Shown here in pieces: positions 45,385 to 54,980 of a DNA stretch of 64,000 nt. Under the pieces are notes generated by a model that was not told the origin of the DNA, made no database searches, and worked only from the letters and a program-made list of their open reading frames with translations. Numbering within the stretch: the first letter of the stretch is position 1; the number at the start of each line of letters is the position of its first letter. Position numbers and translations under genes: made by a program. This stretch comes from Betaproteobacteria bacterium (GTDB lineage: Bacteria > Pseudomonadota > Gammaproteobacteria > Burkholderiales > Burkholderiaceae_C), in assembly GCA_016704535.1 (NCBI GenBank), contig JADIZZ010000019.1, positions 239,901-303,900 on the forward strand, in the 5' to 3' direction.

Positions 45385-45915
45385 TCAGCGGCAGTCCGAG
45401 GCGATGACCTCGCGCGCCTGACGCATCTCGTCGGCGCGGCCGCGGTCGTCGAGCACTTCGCGCTCGCCCTTGTCGTTGACCCGTGCGATGCGCTGGCCGG
45501 ATTCCAGCGCAGAGAGATGGCCGCGCGCACGGCGGCAATTCTCGGCCCGCTTCGCGGATTGCTGTTCTTCAGCGGCCTTGGTCTTGGCCGCCTGTTCCTG
45601 CTCGGCCGCGCGGCGCCGGGTCTCCAGTTCACGGTCTCCTGCGGCCTGTCGCATCGGCTGGGCGGCCGATGCTGCACTGGCCGCCATGGCCGGCACGGCG
45701 CGGCGGGAATCGGGCACGGGTGCGGGTCGGGCCAGGATGTCCTTTTCGGGAACGTCCAACGGCGGCGGGCGGTCGCTGGCGTTGACCTGACCGGACTTGT
45801 CGCGCCACTTCCACTGCGCGTGGGCCAGGGGCGTCGCGACGGTCAGCACCAGGGCTGCCAAGAGGCCGATGACGAACACGCCGCGGCGCGTTGATTCGAA
45901 GGACGGTGCACGCAT
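45385..45915 (-). CDS. DUF4124 domain-containing secreted protein
   Basis: The 176-residue protein has a signal peptide (GLLAALVLTVATPLAHA), then the DUF4124 start QWKWRDKSGQVNASDRPPP. A Glu/Ala/Lys-rich, probably coiled stretch (about 100-130) is followed by a C-terminal region with two cysteines that could form a disulfide (ENCRRA, SDCR). Its function is unknown. It is commonly found between rnfH and guaB in Burkholderiales. It diverges from guaB and converges with rnfH. Confidence 0.8.
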   Translation of the reverse strand: MRAPSFESTRRGVFVIGLLAALVLTVATPLAHAQWKWRDKSGQVNASDRPPPLDVPEKDILARPAPVPDSRRAVPAMAASAASAAQPMRQAAGDRELETRRRAAEQEQAAKTKAAEEQQSAKRAENCRRARGHLSALESGQRIARVNDKGEREVLDDRGRADEMRQAREVIASDCR

Positions 45916-45990
45916 GTTTCGAGTGTAGTGCCGAGGCCGGCAGCCGGGCTGACGCTAATGTCACGGCGCGTCACTGTGCGTGGGCAGCGA

Positions 45991-46019
45991 CAGACCGGGC
46001 CCCGAGGGCTCTCTATAAT
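45991..46019 (+). promoter_or_regulatory. guaB promoter
   Basis: A perfect TATAAT -10 box lies at 46014-46019, 17 bases after a weak -35-like CAGACC (45991-45996) and 25 bp before the guaB ATG. A GGAG ribosome-binding site follows at about 46033. It would drive the guaB-MFS-guaA transcript. Confidence 0.65.
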
Positions 46020-46044
46020 TTCCTTTTGCATCTGGAGCTCTTGC

Positions 46045-47517
46045 ATGCGCCTACTCGGCAAAGCGCTCACCTTCGACGATGTGTTGCTGGTGCCGGCCTA
46101 TTCCCGGGTGTTGCCGCGCGACACCCGTCTTGCCACCCGCCTATCGCGCAACATCGCTCTCAATTTGCCCCTGGTGTCTGCCGCCATGGACACGGTGACG
46201 GAAGCGCGGCTGGCTATTGCCATAGCCCAGGAAGGCGGCATCGGCATAGTTCACAAGAACCTCACGCCCAAGCAGCAGGCGGCCGAAGTGGCACGCGTCA
46301 AGCGGTACGAGTCGGGGCTGCTGCGCGATCCCATCACGGTAGGGCCGGCCGCCAGCGTGCGCGAAGTGGTGGCGCTGTCGCGGCAGCACGGCGTATCGGG
46401 CTTCCCCGTGGTCGAGGGCAAGACGGTGGTGGGTATCGTCACCAACCGCGATCTGCGCTTCGAGACGCGGCTGGAACTGCCGGTACGCGACGTGATGACG
46501 CCGCGCGAGCGCCTGGTCTACGTCCACGAGGGCGCCACCATCGAAGAAGGCAAGGCGCTGATGCATCGCCACCGCCTCGAGCGTGTGCTGGTGGTCAGCG
46601 ACAGCTTCGAGTTGCGCGGCCTGATGACGGTGAAGGACATCACCAAGCAGACTGACTTCCCCAACGCCGCGCGCGACGCCCATGGCAAGCTGCGTGTCGG
46701 CGCCGCGGTGGGCGTTGGCGAAGGCACGGAGGAGCGAGTCGAGCTGCTGGTCAAGGCTGGCGTCGACGTGTTGATCGTCGACACCGCACACGGGCACAGT
46801 CAGGGTGTGATCGATCGTGTGCGCTGGGTCAAGCGTCACTTCCCGCAGGTAGACGTCATCGGCGGCAACATCGCCACCGGCAGCGCCGCGCTCGCGCTGG
46901 TGGAAGCCGGCGCCGACGCGGTGAAGGTCGGCATCGGCCCCGGCAGCATCTGCACCACGCGCATCGTGGCCGGTGTCGGCGTTCCGCAGATCATGGCCAT
47001 CGACAGCGTGGCCACCGCCTTGCGCGGCAGCGGCGTGCCGCTGATCGCCGACGGCGGCATCCGCTACAGCGGCGACATCGCCAAGGCCATCGCGGCCGGC
47101 GCCGCCAGCGTGATGATGGGCGGCATGTTTGCCGGCACCGAAGAGGCGCCGGGCGAGGTCATCCTCTACCAGGGCCGCAGCTACAAGAGCTACCGCGGCA
47201 TGGGCAGCATCGGCGCCATGCGGGCCGGCTCGGCCGACCGCTACTTCCAGGAAGCCGACGAGACCAGCAACCCGAACGCCGACAAGCTGGTGCCCGAGGG
47301 CATCGAGGGCCGCGTGCCCTACAAGGGCTCGATGGTCAGCATCATCTACCAGATGGCCGGCGGGCTGCGCGCTGCGATGGGTTACTGCGGCTGTGCCACC
47401 GTCGACGAGATGCACGAGAGGGCCGAGTTCGTCGAGATCACCGCCGCCGGCATCCGCGAAAGCCACGTGCACGACGTGCAGATCACGAAGGAAGCGCCGA
47501 ACTACCGCATGGAATGA
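46045..47517 (+). CDS. guaB: IMP dehydrogenase
   Basis: The 490-residue protein has the full IMPDH layout. A TIM-barrel start (LGKALTFDDVLLVPAYSRVL) is interrupted by two CBS domains (about 90-210), followed by the catalytic loop GIGPGSICTTRIVAGVG with Cys303 and the flap region after YKGSMVSIIYQMAGGLRAAM. It converts IMP to XMP, the first step of GMP synthesis. A perfect TATAAT lies just upstream. It is followed with ATGA overlap by an MFS gene and then guaA. Confidence 0.96.
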   Translation: MRLLGKALTFDDVLLVPAYSRVLPRDTRLATRLSRNIALNLPLVSAAMDTVTEARLAIAIAQEGGIGIVHKNLTPKQQAAEVARVKRYESGLLRDPITVGPAASVREVVALSRQHGVSGFPVVEGKTVVGIVTNRDLRFETRLELPVRDVMTPRERLVYVHEGATIEEGKALMHRHRLERVLVVSDSFELRGLMTVKDITKQTDFPNAARDAHGKLRVGAAVGVGEGTEERVELLVKAGVDVLIVDTAHGHSQGVIDRVRWVKRHFPQVDVIGGNIATGSAALALVEAGADAVKVGIGPGSICTTRIVAGVGVPQIMAIDSVATALRGSGVPLIADGGIRYSGDIAKAIAAGAASVMMGGMFAGTEEAPGEVILYQGRSYKSYRGMGSIGAMRAGSADRYFQEADETSNPNADKLVPEGIEGRVPYKGSMVSIIYQMAGGLRAAMGYCGCATVDEMHERAEFVEITAAGIRESHVHDVQITKEAPNYRME

Positions 47518-48851
47518 CGCTGGACACGCAGACGCCGCCCAGTGGGCCGAGCGCCGGGCCTTCCCAGGCCGGCCCGCGCCCCCTTGGGGGGCCGCCTGGC
47601 GTACCCGCCGGGCGGGTGGCCGACAAGCCCGCCATGCGTTTCATCATGGTGACGGTGCTGATCGACATGCTGGCGGTGGGCATCATCGTGCCTGTGCTGC
47701 CGGCGCTGGTCGGCCAGTTCACGGCCAGCCCGTCGGAACAGACCTGGTGGTACGGCGTCATCGCATTCATCTACGCAGCGGCCAGCTTCGTGGCGGCGCC
47801 GCTGCTCGGCGCGCTGTCCGACCGCTACGGCCGCCGGCCGGTGCTGCTGCTGGGCTTCTGCGGCGTGGCGCTGAACTTCTTCACCACCGCACTGGCCACC
47901 AGCCTGTGGATGCTGCTGGCCTCGCGCGTCGTCGGCGGCGCCATGCAGGCCAATGCGGCGGTGGCCAACGCCTACGTCGCCGACATCACGCCACCCGAGC
48001 AGCGCGCGCGCCGCTTCGGCCTGCTGGGTGCGATGTTCGGCATCGGCTTCATCCTGGGGCCGGTGATGGGTGGGCTGCTCGGCGGCATCGATCTGCGCAT
48101 GCCGTTCTTCGTGGCCGGAGGCCTGGCCTTGCTGAACCTGGCCTACGGTATCTTCGTGCTGCCGGAGTCCCTGCCTGAAGACCGTCGCCGCGCGGTGGGC
48201 TGGGAAGCGGCCAACCCGCTGTCGTCGCTGCAGCAATTGGCGCGGCTGAAGGGCGTGGGGCTGCTGGTGGGCGTACTCGCCTGCGTCGGCCTGGCCCAGT
48301 TCACGCTGTACACGGTGTGGGTCTTGTACACCACCTTCAAGTTCGACTGGGGCCCCACCGAAAACGGCTGGTCCCTGTTTGCCGTGGGCATGGTGGCGGC
48401 GGTGGTGCAAGGCGCGCTGCTTGGCCGCATCCTTAAGCACGTGACACCGCAGCGGCTGGCCGTGCTGGCGCTGATTTCGTCCACGCTGGCCTATGCTGGC
48501 TACGGCCTGGTCACCGCAGGCTGGATGATGTACGTCGTCATCGTCTGCAACCTGCTGGGCAACACCGTCGGCGCGGCGCTGCAGAGCCTGGTCTCGTCGG
48601 CGGCCAGCGGCGCTGAACAGGGACAGACGCTGGGCGCCGTCAGCGGGCTGAACAGCCTGATGGCCGTTCTGGCGCCGGCGTTGGCCACGCCGCTGCTGGG
48701 CGCGGTGTCGCACCTGCCGGCGGGCGACTGGCGCATCGGCGCGCCAATGTACTTCTGCGCCGCGCTGCAGGCGCTGGCCTTGGCGCTGGCCGTCGTTCAC
48801 TTCCGCCGGCAGCGCCTCAGCACGCTGGCCCCCAGCCCTGGCCGCACATGA
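47514..48851 (+). CDS. MFS transporter of the TetA-like DHA1 group
   Basis: The 445-residue protein has 12 hydrophobic segments after a 40-residue Pro/Gly-rich N-terminal extension. The DHA1 motif ALSDRYGRRPVLLLGF lies after TM2, and VADITPPEQRARRFGLLGAM is the TetA-like loop after TM4. It resembles tetracycline-type effluxers, but the real substrate is unknown. It sits between guaB (ATGA overlap) and guaA (45-bp gap), an arrangement seen in other Burkholderiales. The N-terminal extension is encoded by GC-rich repeat-like DNA, so a start at Met41 (AMRFIMVTVLIDMLAVGIIV) is also plausible. Confidence 0.85.
   Translation: MTLDTQTPPSGPSAGPSQAGPRPLGGPPGVPAGRVADKPAMRFIMVTVLIDMLAVGIIVPVLPALVGQFTASPSEQTWWYGVIAFIYAAASFVAAPLLGALSDRYGRRPVLLLGFCGVALNFFTTALATSLWMLLASRVVGGAMQANAAVANAYVADITPPEQRARRFGLLGAMFGIGFILGPVMGGLLGGIDLRMPFFVAGGLALLNLAYGIFVLPESLPEDRRRAVGWEAANPLSSLQQLARLKGVGLLVGVLACVGLAQFTLYTVWVLYTTFKFDWGPTENGWSLFAVGMVAAVVQGALLGRILKHVTPQRLAVLALISSTLAYAGYGLVTAGWMMYVVIVCNLLGNTVGAALQSLVSSAASGAEQGQTLGAVSGLNSLMAVLAPALATPLLGAVSHLPAGDWRIGAPMYFCAALQALALALAVVHFRRQRLSTLAPSPGRT
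47570..47620. repeat. GC-rich repeat-like core in the MFS N-terminal extension
   Basis: This stretch contains GCCCCCTTGGGGGGC, the inverted core of the repeat seen at 5586 and 8696, here read in the opposite orientation. It encodes the Gly/Pro-rich extension before the first membrane segment. Homology beyond the core is weak. Confidence 0.4.
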
Positions 48852-48896
48852 GTCGGGCCCGCTCCTTTCCTTCGTTAGCTTCGCCGTGACCCCACC

Positions 48897-50483
<1,587 letters not shown>

Positions 50484-50501
50484 CTTTCGAGATCAACAAG
50501 G

Positions 50502-50664
50502 GTTTTGGCAGAAGACTCAGTCACGCCGTACATCGCGATGTTGGGCGAGGAACCTATAGGCTACGCACAGTCATATGTCGCACTCGGAAGCGGTGATGGA
50601 TGGTCCAGCTGTTTACATGGTTCAAACCAGGCAGGCTTTCGAACGTGCGCGCAGTGCTGCCTAA
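50502..50664 (+). pseudogene. cassette 1: relic of an aminoglycoside 6'-N-acetyltransferase (AAC(6')-Ib-like)
   Basis: Codons from 50502 read VLAEDSVTPYIAMLGEEPIG and then YAQSYVALGSGDGW, nearly the known AAC(6')-Ib sequence. In another frame, the bases from about 50597 to the TAA at 50662 read DGPAVYMVQTRQAFERARSA, the known C-terminus of that enzyme. The roughly 75 residues between, with the acetyl-CoA site, are missing. The join falls on a GATGGT shared by both sides, suggesting a microhomology deletion. The first part of the gene is also missing, so the relic starts abruptly 18 bases after guaA. It is not functional. The match is from memory of the family. Confidence 0.85.
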
Positions 50665-50792
50665 CCCCTCGCTCAAGCGGAGCGCCAACGGCAGGACGCC
50701 AGGCCCGGGCCGGTGGTACGCAGTACATTTTCAGCGGCCCTGCCCGGGCCTGGCGTCCTGCCGTTGTAGCCCGCTTAGCTCGAACGTTAGGC
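50659..50792 (+). repeat. attC site 1 (cassette 1)
   Basis: GCCTAAC (50659) to GTTAGGC (50786-50792), 134 bp. The TAA of the acetyltransferase relic is inside the R'' box, as is usual for cassettes. The centre is a few bases longer than in the other sites. Confidence 0.92.
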
Positions 50793-50821
50793 CGCACAAC
50801 CAACCCATTCTTCGCCCACGA

Positions 50822-51211
50822 ATGTCCTTCAATCCGGAAGACCACTACGTCCATCTGTCTGCGGACGGCAGAGGCTGCACCACGCCAGCAGGCGACGAGT
50901 TCTGGTCTTCGCCACCAGACGTAATGGCCAAGTACGAGAACGATTGGCTCGTCAGCGAGTTCGTGTGCTCGGAGAGTTGGAAGAACTGGGAGATGCATCC
51001 CATGGCAGAAGAATTCGTCTATCTACTCAACGGAGAGATCGAGTTTCTTCAAGAAACCGCGTCCGGCATCACGGTAACCAGAATCAAAGACCGTGGCGCT
51101 GTCCTCGTCCCTCGCGGTGTTTGGCATACAGCCAGAGTATTCGCGCCAAGTCGGATGCTCTTCGTCACCATGGGGAACGGCACACAACATAGGCCTGCGA
51201 GTGGGGCCTGA
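50822..51211 (+). CDS. cassette 2: cupin-fold protein
   Basis: The 129-residue single-domain protein has a cupin barrel: WEMHPMAEEFVYLLNGEIEF carries the His and Glu of motif 1, and AVLVPRGVWHTARVFAPSRM carries the His of motif 2. A metal-binding or small-molecule-binding role is likely, with unknown substrate. The ATG lies 29 bp after attC 1. Its TGA lies in the R'' box of attC 2, so the cassette is compact. Confidence 0.8.
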   Translation: MSFNPEDHYVHLSADGRGCTTPAGDEFWSSPPDVMAKYENDWLVSEFVCSESWKNWEMHPMAEEFVYLLNGEIEFLQETASGITVTRIKDRGAVLVPRGVWHTARVFAPSRMLFVTMGNGTQHRPASGA

Positions 51212-51334
51212 CCACTCGGTCAACCGGACCCGCTACGGCAGGCGGCGTAAGGCTGGCGCGCAGCGGCTTCGCCACTGTCGCGCGCCAGCCCCACGCCGCC
51301 CGCCTCCGCGGGCCGGTTACCTCGAACGTTAGGC
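51206..51334 (+). repeat. attC site 2 (cassette 2), divergent core
   Basis: GCCTGAC to GTTAGGC, 129 bp. The outer boxes match the family, but the middle differs completely (GGCTGGCGCGCAGCGG paired with a GTCGCGCGCCAGCC region), while keeping length and self-complementarity. Confidence 0.88.
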
Positions 51335-51341
51335 CTCGCAT

Positions 51342-51710
51342 ATGCCCATCGTCGATGTTCGCCCAGTCGTATCGGCGTCGCAGCACCTTGCCGCCGACGC
51401 GGCTCAAGTCATCGCGGACTCAATCGCGCGAGTGTTGAGCGCCGATCCAGGAAGAGTCTGGGTGCGTTTTACTGAGCTTCCCAAAGACAGGTACGCCGAG
51501 AACGGAGAGGTAGTTGATGACAACGATCTCCCAGTATTCGTGCAGGTCCTTCACGCAGATTGGCCGACCGAAGATTCCAGAGTCCAAGAGGCAAAGGCAC
51601 TCGCCGTGGCCGTAGCAGCAAGCCTGGGGCGCCAAGTCGAGCGTGTGCACATCGAGTACGCGCCACCAGGTCGCGGCCGCGTCGCCTTCGGAGGCAAGCT
51701 TGTCGTCTAG
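51342..51710 (+). CDS. cassette 3: tautomerase-like protein
   Basis: The 122-residue protein begins MPIVDVRPVV, so Pro2 would be exposed as the catalytic N-terminal proline of the tautomerase superfamily. SASQHLAADAAQVIADSIAR and GRVWVRFTELPKDRYAENGE fit the beta-alpha-beta fold, and VERVHIEYAPPGRGRVAFGG ends it. The substrate is unknown. The ATG is eight bases after attC 2, with no obvious promoter. An 84-bp stretch without a gene separates it from attC 3. Confidence 0.72.
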   Translation: MPIVDVRPVVSASQHLAADAAQVIADSIARVLSADPGRVWVRFTELPKDRYAENGEVVDDNDLPVFVQVLHADWPTEDSRVQEAKALAVAVAASLGRQVERVHIEYAPPGRGRVAFGGKLVV

Positions 51711-51794
51711 CCAAGCATCGTCACAGGTCTACTCGCGGCAAGAGCGCAGGTGCCCCTTGGCCTCGCAGGCAAACGCGGGAATCCGCGCGGCGAG

Positions 51795-51923
51795 GCCTAA
51801 CCCGTCGCTCAAGCGGAGCGCCAACGGCAGGCCACCAGGCCCGCTCTGGCGGTACGCGGTGCATTTTCGCCAGCCCGGGCCTGGAGTCCTGCCGTTGCCG
51901 CCCGCTTAGCTCGAACGTTAGGC
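51795..51923 (+). repeat. attC site 3 (cassette 3)
   Basis: GCCTAAC to GTTAGGC, 129 bp, with the standard core of this array (CCAGGCCCG paired with CGGGCCTGG). Confidence 0.92.
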
Positions 51924-51959
51924 ATCGCAATTAGCCTTTCCCGCATCTTGAAGTCCGCC

Positions 51960-52379
51960 ATGAATCGTCGCTGGTCCCTCGCAATGCTCCTGGTTCTGAC
52001 AACACTGCCTTCCCTGCTGCTTGCGGCAGCCGACGTAGACGCAGCTGCAAGGCCTGCCGCAATCGAATGGCTGAAGAAGGTCGACACGTCGAACTACTCT
52101 GGGTCATGGGATTCGGCCGCTTCAATGTTCAAGAGTGCTGTCTCGGTTCAGGCATGGGAGAAGGCCGCGCAGTCGGTCCGCGCGCCATTGGGCACACTGC
52201 GCAGCCGAGCCGAGAAATCAGCAACTGCCTCCAGCACGCTCCCGGGCGCGCCTGACGGCAAGTACGTAGTCCTCCAGTACGACACCGTCTTCGAGAACAA
52301 GGCAGCTGCGGTAGAGACACTGACTCTCACGCAAGATCGCGATGGCCATTGGCGGGTAGCCGGCTACTTCATCAAGTAA
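51960..52379 (+). CDS. cassette 4: DUF4019 exported protein
   Basis: The 139-residue protein has a signal peptide (LAMLLVLTTLPSLLLAAA) and a DUF4019 domain: AAIEWLKKVDTSNYSGSWDS, QSVRAPLGTLRSRAEKSATA and LPGAPDGKYVVLQYDTVFEN, ending WRVAGYFIK. The function of the family is unknown; members are periplasmic. The ATG at 51960 was preferred over a TTG four codons earlier. The TAA sits inside the R'' box of attC 4. Confidence 0.8.
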   Translation: MNRRWSLAMLLVLTTLPSLLLAAADVDAAARPAAIEWLKKVDTSNYSGSWDSAASMFKSAVSVQAWEKAAQSVRAPLGTLRSRAEKSATASSTLPGAPDGKYVVLQYDTVFENKAAAVETLTLTQDRDGHWRVAGYFIK

Positions 52380-52502
52380 CCCCTCGCTCAACCGGAGCGC
52401 CAACGTCGGGTCACCAGGCCCGGTCTGGCGGTACACGGTACATTTTCGCCAGCCCGGGCCTGGCGCCCCGCCGTCGGCGCCCGGTTAGCTCGAACGTTAG
52501 GC
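52374..52502 (+). repeat. attC site 4 (cassette 4)
   Basis: 129 bp, with a changed R'' box (AAGTAAC) but normal R' (GTTAGGC). The stem bases CAACCGGA and CCGGTTAGC co-vary relative to other sites (AAGCGGA/CCGCTTAGC), which supports the hairpin. Confidence 0.88.
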
Positions 52503-52507
52503 CTCGC

Positions 52508-53065
52508 ATGGAAGCACCTCAGCCCGGCCACTTCTGGAAGACACCGTTCTTCTGGTCACCGAGTGACGCGCGTCCTTCGAACACATCGTCGCTGAAGTTC
52601 TGCGCCGCAGAAACTCACTGGCTGTCCGCGGCTGTGGCAGAAGTCATGGCCTCGAGCATCGACGAGTCCGATCAAGCCGCAGTGGCCGAGCTCGGCGCCG
52701 CAGGGGCGGCAACCGAACTTCTAGACGTCCCCGCCGAATACTTCGAGATTCGGGAAGACTGGTGGCTCCAAGCAAGAGCGAAGGACGGCCAACCAGTTGG
52801 CTTTGTCCTACTCGCCCTCCTGAAGCCAGAGAAGTACAGGAAGAACGGAATGACACAGGGCACGATCTACTACATGGGCGTCTTGCCCAGCCAACGCGGA
52901 AAGTGCCATGCGGTGGGACTGTTGGGCGAGGCCATGCGACTGTTGAGTGAAGCAGCATGCTGGCGGGTGTTCTGCGATACAAGCTCGCGCAACGAGCCCA
53001 TGATCAAGGCCTTCCGCACTGCGGGCTTCGAGGAGCGCACGCCATGGCAGCGCCCAGTACGGTAA
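52508..53065 (+). CDS. cassette 5: GNAT-family acetyltransferase
   Basis: The 185-residue protein has a GNAT core: QARAKDGQPVGFVLLALLKP, then motif A in IYYMGVLPSQRGKCHAVGLL with the Q-R-G-K acetyl-CoA loop, then motif B in SSRNEPMIKAFRTAGFEERT. The acceptor is unknown. The ATG is five bases after attC 4, leaving no room for a ribosome-binding site outside the attC end. A tail of 25 bases separates it from attC 5. Confidence 0.82.
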   Translation: MEAPQPGHFWKTPFFWSPSDARPSNTSSLKFCAAETHWLSAAVAEVMASSIDESDQAAVAELGAAGAATELLDVPAEYFEIREDWWLQARAKDGQPVGFVLLALLKPEKYRKNGMTQGTIYYMGVLPSQRGKCHAVGLLGEAMRLLSEAACWRVFCDTSSRNEPMIKAFRTAGFEERTPWQRPVR

Positions 53066-53090
53066 GCCCGCGCCTTGCACCGCGAGCGAG

Positions 53091-53218
53091 GCCTAACCCC
53101 TCGCTCAAGCGGAGCGCCAACGGCAGGCCACCAGGCCCGGTCTGGCGGTACGCGGTACATTCTCGCCAGCCCGGGCCTGGCGTCCTGCCGTCGTCGCCCG
53201 CTAGCTCGAACGTTAGGC
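53091..53218 (+). repeat. attC site 5 (cassette 5)
   Basis: GCCTAAC to GTTAGGC, 128 bp; one T is missing in the CCGCTAGCTCG arm. Confidence 0.92.
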
Positions 53219-53271
53219 CGCACAAGCACAAATCATCTTGACCCAAGGCGCCTTTGAACTGACTCAGTGCC

Positions 53272-53526
53272 GTGTCGCGAAACCTCATCGTCATTTCTGG
53301 CAGTTCTGGCGTCGGCAAGTCCACTCTGGCGCGTGCACTTCAGGAGAGACTTCTTCCCGCTCAGTGGCTTCACTTCTCCGTCGATTCGATCTTCTACTGC
53401 CTGCCACGTTCGATCGTGGAAAGAGTCGATCAACACAACGAACACGGACTTGTGGATTCAAAGGCCATCGTTGCGGCGGCCTACGCGGCGACATGCACTC
53501 TTCTGGATCTTGGACACAGGGTCTGA
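53272..53526 (+). pseudogene. cassette 6: chloramphenicol-phosphotransferase-like protein, truncated by an insertion sequence
   Basis: The frame begins with GTG at 53272 and reads NLIVISGSSGVGKSTLARAL, a P-loop, followed by WLHFSVDSIFYCLP, which resembles the substrate loop of chloramphenicol phosphotransferase-like (CPT) proteins. It is cut after 84 residues. The IS3-type element supplies the TGA. About half of the usual length is missing, together with the cassette's attC. It is probably inactive. Other small kinases share the P-loop, so the CPT call is moderate. Confidence 0.7.
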
Positions 53527-53574
53527 ACCGCCCCGGATTTTGAGGAGGCTCCTTCGATTGAGAATGGAGCCAAC

Positions 53575-53897
53575 ATGAGGAAGTCCCCGAAGTTTTCCCC
53601 CGAGGTCCAGGAGCGTGCGGTGCGCATGGTCTTCGACGCCAGGACCAGTACCCGTCGCAGTGGGCGGCGATCGAATCGATCGCCAGCAAGATCGGCTGCA
53701 CGGGTGAGACGCTGCGCAAGTGGGTGCGCCAGGGCGAGCGTGACAGCGGCGTGCGGCCAGGCCCGACGACCACCGAGCAGCTGCGCATCAAGGAGCTCGA
53801 GCGCGAGGTCCGCGAACTGCGCAAGACCAACGAGATCCTGAAGTTGGCCAGCGCGTATTTCGCCCAGGCGGAGTTCGACCGCCAGCTCAAGAAGTGA
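53575..53897 (+). pseudogene. IS3-family transposase OrfA, frameshifted (copy 1)
   Basis: The start MRKSPKFSPEVQERAVRMVF is the helix-turn-helix domain of IS3 OrfA. One A is missing near 53641 (GCCAGG where copy 2 has GCCAAGG), so the frame is lost. The rest (KWVRQGERDSGVRPGPTTTE and a leucine-zipper-like end) continues in another frame to the TGA at 53895. Confidence 0.85.
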
Positions 53898-54831
53898 ACG
53901 CCTTCATCGACGAGCACCGCGCTCGTTGCGGGGTCGAGCCGATCTGCAGCGCGCTGCAAATCGCCCCGTCGGCGTACCGGCGCCACGCGGCGCGCCAGCG
54001 CGACCCGGCGCTGCTGCCTGCGCGAGCCCGGCGCGATGCGAACTTGCTGCCGCAGGTGCAGCGCGTATACGACCAGAACCTGCGGGTCTATGGCGCCGAC
54101 AAGGTCTGGCGGCAGCTCAGGCGCGAGGTACGACCGTGGCGCGCTGCACGGTGGAGCGGCTGATGCGGCTGCGCGGGCTGCAAGGCGTGCGCCGAGGCAA
54201 GTCGGTGCGTACCACTGTGCCGGATACCAAGGCGGCGTGTCCGCTGGACCGGGTGAATCGGCAGTTCAAGGCCCAGCGGCCGAACCAGCTGTGGGTGGCC
54301 GACTTCACCTACGTCTCGACCTGGCAGGGCTTCGTGTACGTGGCCTTCGTCGTCGACGTCTTCGCGCGGCGTATCGTCGGCTGGCGGGTCAGCAGTTCGA
54401 TGCAGACCGACTTCGTGCTCGACGCGCTGGAGCAGGCGCTGTACGCGCGTCGGCGCGAGCGTGACGGGGCACTGGTGCACCACAGCGACCGGGGCTCGCA
54501 GTACGTCTCGATCCGCTACAGCGAGCGGCTGGCCGAGGCCGGCATCGAGCCCTCGGTGGGCAGCACCGGCGACAGCTACGACAACGCGCTGGCCGAGACC
54601 ATCAACGGGCTGTACAAGGCCGAGATCATCCACCGGCGCGGGCCCTGGAAGACGCGCGAGGCGGTCGAGCTGGCCACGCTGGAGTGGGCCTCGTGGTTCA
54701 ACCACCACCGCTTGTTAGAACCCATCGGCTACATCCCGCCGGCCGAAGCCGAGGCAAACTACTGGCGCCAGCAAGCTCAGGCGTCGACCACAACCAAGGC
54801 TGCCAACTCGGCGGCGCTGCAGGAGGGTTGA
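53894..54831 (+). pseudogene. IS3-family transposase OrfB, frameshifted (copy 1)
   Basis: The GTG start overlaps the OrfA stop. An N-terminal part with FIDEHRARCGVEPICSAL is followed by the integrase core with its DDE residues: LWVADFTYVSTWQGFVYVAF (Asp), VHHSDRGSQYVSIRYSERLA (Asp) and DNALAETINGLYKAEIIHRR (Glu). One G is missing near 54128 relative to copy 2, which separates the two parts. Confidence 0.87.
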
Positions 54832-54980
54832 ACCATGGGTACATGGCCCAACCGGGGGCGCCTCCGGCGGCCCCTGCGGGGGGCTGGAGGAGAGGAAGAC
54901 TGAACAGCAAATGCAGTCAGACCAGGTCGGTCTGACTCAAGCCAACAGGCCTCCTCGAAACCCGGTGCGGTTCAGACATC

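Larger units (their letters stand above)
53524..54974 (+). mobile_element. IS3-family insertion sequence, copy 1
   Basis: The 1451-bp element is bounded by imperfect inverted repeats: TGAACCGCCCCGGATTTTGA at the left and the complement of TGAACCGCACCGGGTTTCGA at the right. It contains orfA and orfB of an IS3-type transposase, both broken by one-base deletions. The flanking bases are GTC on the left and GAC on the right, so there is no target duplication. The left flank is cassette 6 and the right flank a different cassette, so a deletion has probably occurred beside the element. Copy 2 is inverted at 57642. Confidence 0.92.

Noticed and set aside
54915..54937. Hairpin AGTCAGACC/GGTCTGACT as a terminator
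   Set aside because: It is part of the IS3 right end and occurs identically in copy 2; no T-run follows.
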